From NCBI GenBank assembly GCA_903928835.1, contig CAIYSK010000262.1, forward strand, positions 1 through 5,278: 5,278 nucleotides of DNA, given 5' to 3'. A program made the position numbers and the translations under genes. Positions 1 through 5,000 of the stretch are shown piece after piece (position 1 is the first letter of the stretch; each line of letters starts with the position of its first letter). This DNA comes from an uncultured cyanobacterium. GTDB lineage: Bacteria; Cyanobacteriota; Cyanobacteriia; PCC-6307; Cyanobiaceae. The notes under the pieces were generated by a model. It saw nothing but the letters and a program-made list of their open reading frames with translations. It was not told the origin of the DNA and made no database searches.

Positions 1-1082
1 TGCTGCGCAGCTTTGCCCGGGCCATCCCCGCGGCGGATGCCACGCCGCGGCCGATTGGCTGGTATTTCACCCAGGGCAAGGGTCGGGTGGAGGCGGCCCG
101 CAAGGTGGCTGGTGCCACGCCCCACGATTTGGGCGCCCCCAACGAACGGCCCTTTGAAGCCACCAATTACACCGCCTATCAAGACTGCAACCTCTGGAAA
201 GACCTGGCCAGCGATTTCGTGTTGCAGGTGTGGCGCACCTTCAAGCTCGCCCCAAGCGGCGAAGACCTGCGCTTTTTGGCCGACTGCTGGCCGGCCTCGG
301 TGGAAGCCCTGCGCTACTTGAAGCGCTTTGATGCCAACAACGACGGCCTGCCCGACAACGGCGGTGCCCCCGACCAAACCTTCGACGACTGGCCCCTGAA
401 GGGGGTGAGCGCCTACTGCGGAGCCCTCTGGATCGCGGCCCTGGAAGCGGCCTTGGCCATGGCCCAAAGGCTGCAATTGGAACTTGGGGTCGACACCTCA
501 GGGGAGCAGCGGGAATTTGGCGGCTGGCTCGAGCAATCCCGGGCCAATTTTGATGCCCTGCTCTGGAACGGGGAGTACTACAAGATCGATGCCGAAAGCG
601 GCACCCCGGTGGTGATGGCCGACCAGCTGTGCGGCGATTTCTATGCCCGCCTGCTGGGGCTGCCCGCCGTGGTGGCCGACGATCGCGCCCTCTCCTCCCT
701 GCAGGCCGTCAAAGAAGCCTGCTTCCTGGGTTTTAAGGGCGGCAGCCTGGGGGTGGCCAATGGCCTGCGCCGCGATGGCACCCCCCTCGATCCCAACGGC
801 ACCCACCCCCTGGAGGTGTGGACCGGAATCAACTTCGGCCTGGCCGCCTACTACCGGCTGATGGGCGATGCCAGCACGGCCTTCGCGATCACGGGAGCGG
901 TGGTGAACCAGGTGTATTCGGGCGGGTTGCAGTTCCGCACCCCGGAAGCCATCACCGCCGTGAACACCTTCCGCGCCTGCCATTACCTGCGGGCCATGGC
1001 GATTTGGGCCCTCTGGGCCACCCACACCGATTGGCAGCCGATCCCCGGCGCCGAGCGGAGCGCCCTGGCCAGCCAGCCATGA
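1..1082 (+). CDS. GH116 family beta-glucosidase / non-lysosomal glucosylceramidase-like protein, C-terminal part
   Basis: This is the 3' part of a gene that begins before the window; the first complete codon is at 3 and the frame is open from there to TGA at 1080-1082. It resembles the catalytic (alpha/alpha)6 domain of glycoside hydrolase family 116, which includes human GBA2 and Thermoanaerobacterium TxGH116. These are retaining enzymes that cleave beta-glucosides. Recognisable blocks in order are PHDLG, NLWKDLASDFVLQVWR, FDANNDGLPDNGG, DQTFDDWPLKGVSAYCGALW, LLWNGEYYKID, MADQLCGDFYARLLGLP, LEVWTG and FRTPEA followed by FRACHYLRAMAIWAL. The Asp of MADQL (codon 621-623) matches the family acid/base (D677 of GBA2). 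The Glu of LEVWTG (codon 813-815) matches a glucose-binding residue. The nucleophile Glu lies just upstream of the window. No signal peptide can be judged. The natural substrate in this organism is unknown; a glucosylated lipid or another beta-glucoside is an inference. Confidence 0.88.
   Translation, partial: LRSFARAIPAADATPRPIGWYFTQGKGRVEAARKVAGATPHDLGAPNERPFEATNYTAYQDCNLWKDLASDFVLQVWRTFKLAPSGEDLRFLADCWPASVEALRYLKRFDANNDGLPDNGGAPDQTFDDWPLKGVSAYCGALWIAALEAALAMAQRLQLELGVDTSGEQREFGGWLEQSRANFDALLWNGEYYKIDAESGTPVVMADQLCGDFYARLLGLPAVVADDRALSSLQAVKEACFLGFKGGSLGVANGLRRDGTPLDPNGTHPLEVWTGINFGLAAYYRLMGDASTAFAITGAVVNQVYSGGLQFRTPEAITAVNTFRACHYLRAMAIWALWATHTDWQPIPGAERSALASQP
28..50 (+). repeat. 8-bp GC inverted repeat within the GH116 gene
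   Basis: CCGCGGCG (28-35) and CGCCGCGG (43-50) form a perfect all-GC stem around a 7-nt loop (36-42). It lies in coding sequence for a loop-like Ala/Pro-rich stretch just before the WYF segment. Whether it has any role is unknown. Confidence 0.4.
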
Positions 1083-1573
1083 GCAGCTTGCTCAAGCCCC
1101 TGCTGGGCCTGCTGGTGAGCCTCCTGCTGCTGGCGGCCATGCCTGCCGGGGCCCTGGCCCAGGTCCACGCCCACAGCGAGGAGAACGGTCAAACCGTGGT
1201 GCGGAGTCTGGAAAGCCTGCGCGACCTCGACTACCAAAGCTGGCAGGTGGTGGCCTACCGGGAAGGCCAACCTGGCGGCCCGCTGAAACTGCGCATCGTG
1301 GGTTACCCGGGCAAGGTGCGCCTGGATCACCCCACGGCTTTGCAGGTGCAAAGCGGGCGGGGCCACTGGGATTTGGAGGACATCACCCTGGCCAATCCCC
1401 AGCTGGCTGGCGATGGCCGCTCCGCGGCTGCCGAATTTGACCTCGCCCCCCTGCTCTCGGATCTCGAGCAAAACCGCCCCCTGCGCCTGGCCCTACCCGG
1501 GGTATTCGTGGAATTGCCCGTGCCGCCGTTTGTGGTGGCTGAATGGCGCAGCCTGCCCACGGCAGCTGGCTGA
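1079..1573 (+). CDS. DUF3122 domain protein, secreted
   Basis: The predicted protein has 164 aa. The ATG at 1079 overlaps the TGA of the GH116 gene as ATGA, typical of translational coupling, and gives a clean secretory N-terminus: Met-Ser-Ser, one Lys at 6, a Leu-rich core at about 8-20, and an AxA-type cleavage site (GALA) before Gln28. The mature part, starting QVHAHSEENGQ, continues with SLRDLDYQSWQVVAYR, LRIVGYPG, a GHWDLEDIT block and a hydrophobic C-terminal FVELPVPPFVVAEWRSL. I recognise this pattern as the cyanobacterial family DUF3122, whose function is unknown. Location is expected to be periplasm, thylakoid lumen or the outside. No lipobox Cys is seen, so a lipoprotein is unlikely. 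The overlap with both neighbours puts it in the GH116-ribD operon, which does not by itself reveal a role. Confidence 0.85.
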   Translation: MSSLLKPLLGLLVSLLLLAAMPAGALAQVHAHSEENGQTVVRSLESLRDLDYQSWQVVAYREGQPGGPLKLRIVGYPGKVRLDHPTALQVQSGRGHWDLEDITLANPQLAGDGRSAAAEFDLAPLLSDLEQNRPLRLALPGVFVELPVPPFVVAEWRSLPTAAG

Positions 1574-2685
1574 TGCTCCCCACCCCAGCGCACCAACTCT
1601 GGCGTCCCTGGATGCGGCGGGCCCTGCAATTGGCGGCCCTGGGTAGGGGGCGCACCAGCCCCAATCCGATGGTGGGGGCGGTGGTGCTCGATGCCGCCGG
1701 CCAGCTGGTGGGGGAAGGCTTCCATGGCCAAGCCGGAGGCCCCCACGCCGAAGTGGGGGCCCTGAATCAGGCCGGTGATCGGGCCCGCGGCGGAACCCTG
1801 GTGGTAACCCTGGAGCCCTGCTGCCACCACGGCCGCACCCCACCCTGCAGCGAGGCGGTGATCGCGGCAGGCCTTCAGCAGGTGGTGATCGCCATGGCCG
1901 ACCCCAACCCCCAGGTGGCAGGGGGCGGCATCGCCCAACTGCAAGCGGCCGGTATCGCTGTGATCCAAGGGGTGGGCGAAGCCGAAGCCCGCAGCCTCAA
2001 CCGCGCCTTCCTGCACCGCCTGGCCACGGGCCGGCCCCGGGCCATCCTCAAGTGGGCCATGGGGGCCGATGGCCGCACGGCCCTCAGCAACGGCGCCAGC
2101 CAGTGGATCAGTGGCCCAGAAGCCCGCCGGTGGGTGCACCAGCTGCGGAGCCAGTGCGATGCGGTGATCGTGGGCGGCGGCACGGTCCGCGCCGACAACC
2201 CCTTGCTCACCAGCCGCGGCCTGCGCAGCCCCGAGCCCCTGCGGGTGGTGCTGAGCCGCAGCTTGGACCTACCCACCAGCGCCCAGCTCTGGGATACGGC
2301 CCTAGCGCCAACGCTTGTGGCCCATGGCCCCCAGGCCGACCCCGCAGCCCGCGCCCGCCTCGGGCAAAAGGGTCGTGAACAAACCAACCTCGAGGGCCTC
2401 GAGCTGGCCAGCTGCACGCCCAAGGCGCTGCTGGAAGCCCTGGCCGATCGCGGTTGCAACCAGGTGCTGTGGGAATGCGGCCCCGAGCTGGCGGCGAACG
2501 CCCTGAAGGAAGGCTGCGTGCAGGAAATCGCCGCCGTGATCGCCCCCAAGCTGATGGGGGGGCTGCCGGCGCGCACCCCCTTGGGCGAGCTGGGCTTCGA
2601 GCACATGGACCAGGTGCCCGGCTGGCAAGCCCTGGCGCCGGTGTGCCTGGGGGCCGACCTGCTCTGGCGGTTGGAGCAGCCGTGA
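1573..2685 (+). CDS. ribD: Bifunctional diaminohydroxyphosphoribosylaminopyrimidine deaminase / 5-amino-6-(5-phosphoribosylamino)uracil reductase RibD
   Basis: RibD carries out the second and third steps of riboflavin synthesis in the cytoplasm: zinc-dependent deamination of the GTP-derived pyrimidine, then NADPH-dependent reduction of the ribose side chain. The start at 1573 gives 370 aa, the usual size, and overlaps the previous stop as TGATG. An in-frame ATG at 1543 would add ten residues and cannot be excluded, since a GGTGG lies just upstream of it. The N-terminal deaminase domain (about 14-150) shows SPNPMVGAVV at 29-38, the HAE motif at 58-60 (zinc His, catalytic Glu) and PCCHHGRTPPC with zinc Cys83 and Cys92. 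DPNPQVAG follows at about 110-117. The C-terminal reductase domain (about 155-370) shows LKWAMGADGRTA, SQWISGPEARRWVHQLR, DAVIVGGGTVRADNPLLTSR and IAPKLMGG. All key residues are present, so the enzyme should be active. No FMN riboswitch is visible in the window, as expected for an internal operon gene. Confidence 0.97.
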   Translation: MLPTPAHQLWRPWMRRALQLAALGRGRTSPNPMVGAVVLDAAGQLVGEGFHGQAGGPHAEVGALNQAGDRARGGTLVVTLEPCCHHGRTPPCSEAVIAAGLQQVVIAMADPNPQVAGGGIAQLQAAGIAVIQGVGEAEARSLNRAFLHRLATGRPRAILKWAMGADGRTALSNGASQWISGPEARRWVHQLRSQCDAVIVGGGTVRADNPLLTSRGLRSPEPLRVVLSRSLDLPTSAQLWDTALAPTLVAHGPQADPAARARLGQKGREQTNLEGLELASCTPKALLEALADRGCNQVLWECGPELAANALKEGCVQEIAAVIAPKLMGGLPARTPLGELGFEHMDQVPGWQALAPVCLGADLLWRLEQP

Positions 2686-2744
2686 ACTGGGAATCCCTGA
2701 GCTGGGTACCCAAAGCCATCAAGATGGGGCCACCCCATTGGTGA
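2682..2744 (+). other. Possible 20-codon mini-ORF coupled to ribD
   Basis: A GTG at 2682 overlaps the ribD TGA (2683-2685) as GTGA and opens 20 codons ending with TGA at 2742-2744. The peptide would start MNWESLSWVP and end MGPPHW, with three Trp and no membrane segment. The GTGA junction is the same type as at 2889. The ORF is short enough to arise by chance, and no family is recognised. It may instead be untranslated spacer or a coupling device that carries ribosomes from ribD to the small membrane-protein gene. Confidence is low. Confidence 0.2.
2724..2738 (+). other. Short hairpin in the ribD to small-ORF spacer
   Basis: ATGGGG (2724-2729) and CCCCAT (2733-2738) form a perfect 6-bp stem with a 3-nt CCA loop. 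No T-run follows, so this is not a normal intrinsic terminator. It could be a weak processing, attenuation or mRNA-stability element ahead of the small membrane-protein gene, or chance in GC-rich DNA. Confidence 0.3.
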
Positions 2745-2766
2745 AGCCGTGAAAGAAGTCAGCGCT

Positions 2767-2892
2767 ATGGAGATCGTGCTGCGATCAGCGGCAAAGGTGG
2801 CGGCGGTCTCGGGGGTGGTCGCTGTACTGATCTGGGTGCTGTGGGTGATGCTCGATGTGAAGGGCCTGCAGCCGGGGTTCACCCTGCCGTGA
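2767..2892 (+). CDS. Small single-span membrane protein, hypothetical
   Basis: This 41-aa ORF starts at ATG 2767 and ends with TGA at 2890-2892. A purine-rich stretch GAAAGAAG (2751-2758) lies 8 nt upstream as a possible ribosome binding site. An alternative GTG at 2749 would give 47 aa. The product has a short basic N-terminus (Arg6, Lys10), a hydrophobic segment at about residues 11-29 (VAAVSGVVAVLIWVLWVML) with two Trp, then an Asp-Val-Lys-Gly turn and a short polar tail ending FTLP. This predicts one transmembrane helix. Its stop overlaps the GTG of the DUF427 gene as GTGA, so it fills most of the gap in the operon and looks like a real translated gene. I do not recognise a family, and function is unknown. 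Confidence 0.6.
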   Translation: MEIVLRSAAKVAAVSGVVAVLIWVLWVMLDVKGLQPGFTLP

Positions 2893-3377
2893 CCTCCCGA
2901 AGCCCGGAACAGGTTGCGGCCTATCCCCGCCCCCCACGGCTGGAGCTGATCGCTGGCGAGGTCTCCGTGGACCTGGGCGGAGCGTGCATTGCCAAAGCCG
3001 ATCACTACCACCGGGTGCTGGAAACCTTCCACCCGCCCACGGTCTACCTGCCCCCAGAAGCCTTTCTGCCGGGCACACTCCACGCCTCCACCGGACGGGC
3101 CAGTTTCTGCGAGTGGAAAGGCCTGGCCAGCTACTGGGATCTCAGCACCCCAGACGGCACGAATCGCCGCCAGCGCGGGGCCTGGAGCTACCAGGCCCCC
3201 ACCGAGTCATTCGCAGCGATCGCCGGCTGGATCTCCCTCTACCCCGCCGCCGTGGATGGCTGTTGGCTCGAGGGCGAGCCGGTGATCCCCCAGCCGGGGA
3301 GCTTCTACGGCGGCTGGATCACCAGCTGGATTGAAGGGCCCTTCAAGGGCGACCCCCTGCACCCTGAGTTGATCTAG
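2889..3377 (+). CDS. DUF427 domain protein
   Basis: The protein has 162 aa from GTG 2889, which overlaps the preceding stop as GTGA. An in-frame ATG at 2841 would add 16 residues overlapping the membrane-protein gene. I prefer 2889 because the product then begins shortly before the family's YPRPPRLE block (12-19) and has a normal length. Conserved DUF427 features follow: HRVLETFHPPTVYLPPEA at about 41-58, SFCEWKG at 72-78, SYWDL at 81-85, GAWSY at 97-101, FAAIAGWISLYP at about 108-119, PQPGSFYGGWIT at 134-145 and GPFKG at 150-154. The family is a compact, probably soluble beta-rich fold of unknown biochemical function. No signal peptide or membrane segment is seen. It is the last gene of the plus-strand run and converges on the Nif11 gene, sharing the CTAG stop site. 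Family assignment is firm; function is not known. Confidence 0.9.
   Translation: MTSRSPEQVAAYPRPPRLELIAGEVSVDLGGACIAKADHYHRVLETFHPPTVYLPPEAFLPGTLHASTGRASFCEWKGLASYWDLSTPDGTNRRQRGAWSYQAPTESFAAIAGWISLYPAAVDGCWLEGEPVIPQPGSFYGGWITSWIEGPFKGDPLHPELI
3216..3223 (+). repeat. HIP1 octamer GCGATCGC
   Basis: One perfect copy of the palindrome GCGATCGC lies inside the DUF427 gene. This octamer (highly iterated palindrome 1) is strongly over-represented in many cyanobacterial genomes. A single copy only weakly supports a cyanobacterial origin. Confidence 0.6.
3374..3377. other. Shared CTAG stop site of two convergent genes
   Basis: The plus-strand DUF427 gene ends with TAG at 3375-3377 and the minus-strand Nif11 gene ends with TAG at 3376-3374. 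The palindrome CTAG serves both, so the genes overlap tail to tail by 4 bp. No intergenic room remains for a terminator in either direction. Confidence 0.85.
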
Positions 3378-3619
3378 GCGTTGATGAAGTTGCGCAGCTT
3401 GCGCGCCTCCACGCCGGCCCGCTCCTGAAGCTCCGTATCGCTGAGGGTGGCTTCCTGGCGCACCTGCGCGGCGATCACATCGTCTTCGGTGAGGGCATAC
3501 CCCGCGCCGCGGGCCAACTCCAAAAACGCCTCCAAATCCAAGGGCTCCTGGAGGCAAGCCTGCAGGTCGCTGGAAGTGCGGGCAAAAGCCAAAAAGGCAT
3601 CCAGCTGCTCAAGGCTCAT
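3374..3619 (-). CDS. Nif11-domain small protein
   Basis: The protein has 81 aa, starting at ATG 3619-3617 and ending with TAG at 3376-3374. The N-terminus, MSLEQLDAFLAFARTSSDLQ, followed by a Leu/Glu-rich helix, LARGAGYALTEDD and a run of charged helices, matches the Nif11 domain pattern (SLEQLxxFL, about 20 residues, then AxxxGYxxTxxD). In picocyanobacteria this domain also serves as the leader of some ribosomal peptides. Here, however, no double-Gly site followed by a Cys/Ser/Thr-rich core is present. There is a single Cys at 22, and the C-terminus ends RKLRNFINA, so a modified-peptide precursor is unlikely. Its role is unknown. It lies 21 nt downstream of the SRAP gene on the same strand and is probably co-transcribed with it. 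No clear Shine-Dalgarno is visible; the spacer is very GC-rich. Confidence 0.85.
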   Translation of the reverse strand: MSLEQLDAFLAFARTSSDLQACLQEPLDLEAFLELARGAGYALTEDDVIAAQVRQEATLSDTELQERAGVEARKLRNFINA

Positions 3620-3626
3620 GGCAGGG

Positions 3627-3638
3627 GCGGCGCGCCGC
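3627..3638. repeat. 12-bp perfect GC palindrome between SRAP and Nif11 genes
   Basis: GCGGCGCGCCGC is a perfect 12-bp palindrome inside the 21-nt spacer between the SRAP stop and the Nif11 start. With no loop it is a poor hairpin. It could be a symmetric protein-binding site, or a chance product of high GC content. It occupies the place where the Nif11 ribosome binding site would be. Confidence 0.4.
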
Positions 3639-3640
3639 GG

Positions 3641-4282
3641 TTAGGTGTTCCTGTCTAGCCGGGTGACCTGCCAATCGGCCGGATCCCAGGGGGCCATCAA
3701 CGGCTCGAGGGCCCGCAGGCCTGGCCCGTCCGCCATCGCCAGCCAGGGTTCCTCCAGGCCCATGGGGATCACCACCGGCATGCGCCCATGGATGGGCCGC
3801 ACCAGGCCATTGGGTTCGGTGGTGAGGATGCAACAGGTGTCGAGTTCGCTGCCATCGGGGCCAATCCAGCGCTCCCAAATCCCGCCGATCCAAAATGGGC
3901 CCCCATCCCGACGGGCAAATCGGTAGGGGCGCTTGGGGGCCCCACCCCATTCAAAAAAGGCATCCGCAGGCAGCAGGCAGCGGCGATGGCGCCAAGCTCC
4001 GCGAAAGCTCACCTTCTCATTCACCGTTTCCGATTGGGCGCTGATCGGGCGGCGGGCCTCCACCGGATCCTTGGCCCATTCGGGCAGCAGGCCCCACAGG
4101 GCCAGGCCCACCTGCAACCGGCCGTGTTCCTGGCGCTGCAGCAGCACGGGCTCCCCGGGGCACACCTCCTGGCGCGGGGCGTAATAGGCCTGCAAACCTG
4201 GGGGCCAGGGGCCCTGGAGATGGGGCAGCAGTTTCTCAAGGCTGGTGGCCAGGGAATACCGGTCGCCCATGGCGTCGCACAC
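3641..4282 (-). CDS. SOS response-associated peptidase (SRAP) family protein, HMCES/YedK-like
   Basis: The protein has 213 aa, from GTG 4282-4280 to TAA at 3643-3641. SRAP proteins cap abasic sites in single-stranded DNA by forming a covalent link through Cys2. Family blocks are clear: ALWGLLPEWAKDP (61-73), SETVNEKVSFRGAW (84-97), RRCLLPADAFFEW (100-112), ILTTEPNGLVRPIHGRMPVVI (about 152-172). Glu111 and His165 match active-site Glu105 and His160 of E. coli YedK. I chose the GTG start because it places Cys at position 2; the in-frame ATG at 4270 would lose that Cys. Two departures stand out. Cys2 is followed by DAMGDRYSL rather than the usual GRYSL. The NAR-ET motif reads SAQSET, so the catalytic Asn (YedK Asn75) is Ser81 and the Arg is Gln83. 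The family is certain; canonical crosslinking activity is less so. It is probably co-transcribed with the Nif11 gene and divergent from ftsH. Confidence 0.9.
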   Translation of the reverse strand: MCDAMGDRYSLATSLEKLLPHLQGPWPPGLQAYYAPRQEVCPGEPVLLQRQEHGRLQVGLALWGLLPEWAKDPVEARRPISAQSETVNEKVSFRGAWRHRRCLLPADAFFEWGGAPKRPYRFARRDGGPFWIGGIWERWIGPDGSELDTCCILTTEPNGLVRPIHGRMPVVIPMGLEEPWLAMADGPGLRALEPLMAPWDPADWQVTRLDRNT

Positions 4283-4391
4283 CTGGTGATCTTGGGGCTG
4301 GCACGGCAGCCGTTCGGTTCTCCCAACCCCTGGAGAGATCCGGGAGCGGGAAGAGCGGCCCTAGCTTGGTCGCACCTTGAGCAGCCGCACC
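4283..4391. promoter_or_regulatory. Divergent intergenic region between SRAP gene and ftsH
   Basis: This 109-nt gap must hold the start signals of both divergent genes. I see no convincing -35/-10 pair on either strand and no strong Shine-Dalgarno. The only purine-rich element near ftsH is GAG at 4379-4381. A weak inverted repeat, TCTCC (4319-4323) and GGAGA (4332-4336) with an 8-nt loop, lies near the middle. Promoter function is inferred from gene orientation only. Confidence 0.4.
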
Positions 4392-5000
4392 ATGGCGATC
4401 CGCCAGGACGACAACCGCCCCTCGAGGCGGTTTGGCCTGATCAACTTGCTGCTGATCGGCTTTGGTGTGCTGCTGCTCGTCAGCAATTTCCTGCCCAATC
4501 CCGCCACCCAGGTGCCCCGGGTGCCCTACTCGCTCTTCATCGACCAGGTGAACAGCGACAACGTCAAACGGGCCTACATCACCCAAGACCAAATCCGCTA
4601 CGAGCTCGGCACGGTGGAAGAAGGCGCGCCTTCGGTGCTGGCCACCACGCCGATCTTCGACATGGACCTCCCCCAAAGGCTGGAGCAGCACGGGGTGGAA
4701 TTTGCCGCCGCCCCGCCGAAACGGCCCAGCTTCATCACCACGGCCCTCAGCTGGGTGGTGCCGCCCTTGATCTTCAGCCTGGTGCTGCAGGTCTTTGCCC
4801 GCCGCAGCGGCATGGGCGGCGCCCAGGGTGCCTTGAGCTTCACCAAGAGCAAGGCCAAGGTGTACGTGCCCGATGAGGAATCCCGGGTCACCTTTGCCGA
4901 TGTGGCTGGGGTGGATGAGGCCAAAACCGAGCTGGCCGAGATCGTCGATTTCCTCAAAACCCCTGAGCGCTATGCCGCCATCGGCGCCCGGATTCCCTAG
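4392..5000 (+). CDS. ftsH: ATP-dependent zinc metalloprotease FtsH, N-terminal part ended by an in-frame stop
   Basis: FtsH is a membrane-anchored hexameric AAA+ protease that degrades membrane and short-lived proteins; in cyanobacteria it includes photosystem II quality control. From ATG 4392 there are 202 residues. A TTG at 4377 would add five. The N-terminal membrane helix is at about 14-34, followed by a periplasmic or lumenal segment with [12 protein letters not shown] second membrane helix lies at about 113-136 ([22 protein letters not shown]), then a Gly-rich linker, [22 protein letters not shown] (167-179) and [19 protein letters not shown]. Translation then meets TAG at 4998-5000, where the family has the Lys of IPKG. 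On its own this product would have both membrane helices but no ATPase or protease domain. The homologous frame continues after the stop, so this is an interrupted ftsH rather than a short gene. Family identity is certain; whether the gene works is not. Confidence 0.9.
   Translation: MAIRQDDNRPSRRFGLINLLLIGFGVLLLVSNFLPNPATQVPRVPYSLFIDQVNSDNVKRAYITQDQIRYELGTVEEGAPSVLATTPIFDMDLPQRLEQHGVEFAAAPPKRPSFITTALSWVVPPLIFSLVLQVFARRSGMGGAQGALSFTKSKAKVYVPDEESRVTFADVAGVDEAKTELAEIVDFLKTPERYAAIGARIP
4620..4633. repeat. 14-bp perfect palindrome in ftsH
   Basis: GAAGGCGCGCCTTC is a perfect palindrome within the ftsH coding region and contains the same GGCGCGCC core as the palindrome at 3627-3638. It is probably coincidental in coding DNA of this base composition. 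Confidence 0.35.
4998..5000 (+). other. ftsH: Premature amber codon in ftsH
   Basis: TAG replaces the codon for the near-invariant Lys between GARIP and [13 protein letters not shown]. One substitution from AAG would produce it. Reading frame and conservation are intact on both sides and no insertion or deletion is needed. Confidence 0.9.

Noticed and set aside
1327..2139. A 270-codon minus-strand open frame across the DUF3122 and ribD genes
   Set aside because: Shadow of two well-supported genes; composition is biased and no domain was recognised.
2724..2738. Intrinsic terminator after ribD
   Set aside because: The stem is only 6 bp and no T-run follows. Overlapping genes downstream also argue for read-through.
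1875..3083. A 402-codon open frame on the minus strand
   Set aside because: It lies antisense to ribD and the genes after it, both strongly supported by family motifs. Its translation is low-complexity Arg/Ala/Pro/Ser with no recognisable domain, as expected from stop-poor GC-rich shadow frames.
3374..3619. Nif11 protein as a lanthipeptide/prochlorosin-type precursor
   Set aside because: There is no double-Gly cleavage site followed by a Cys/Ser/Thr-rich core, and no modification enzyme lies in the window.
4319..4336. Inverted repeat TCTCC/GGAGA as an operator or LexA box
   Set aside because: Arms are only 5 bp with an 8-nt spacer, and it does not match a recognised SOS operator. Chance is a sufficient explanation.
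3788..4876. A 362-codon open frame on the plus strand
   Set aside because: It runs antisense to the SRAP gene and then out of frame through ftsH. No motif supports it, and both overlapped genes are clear.
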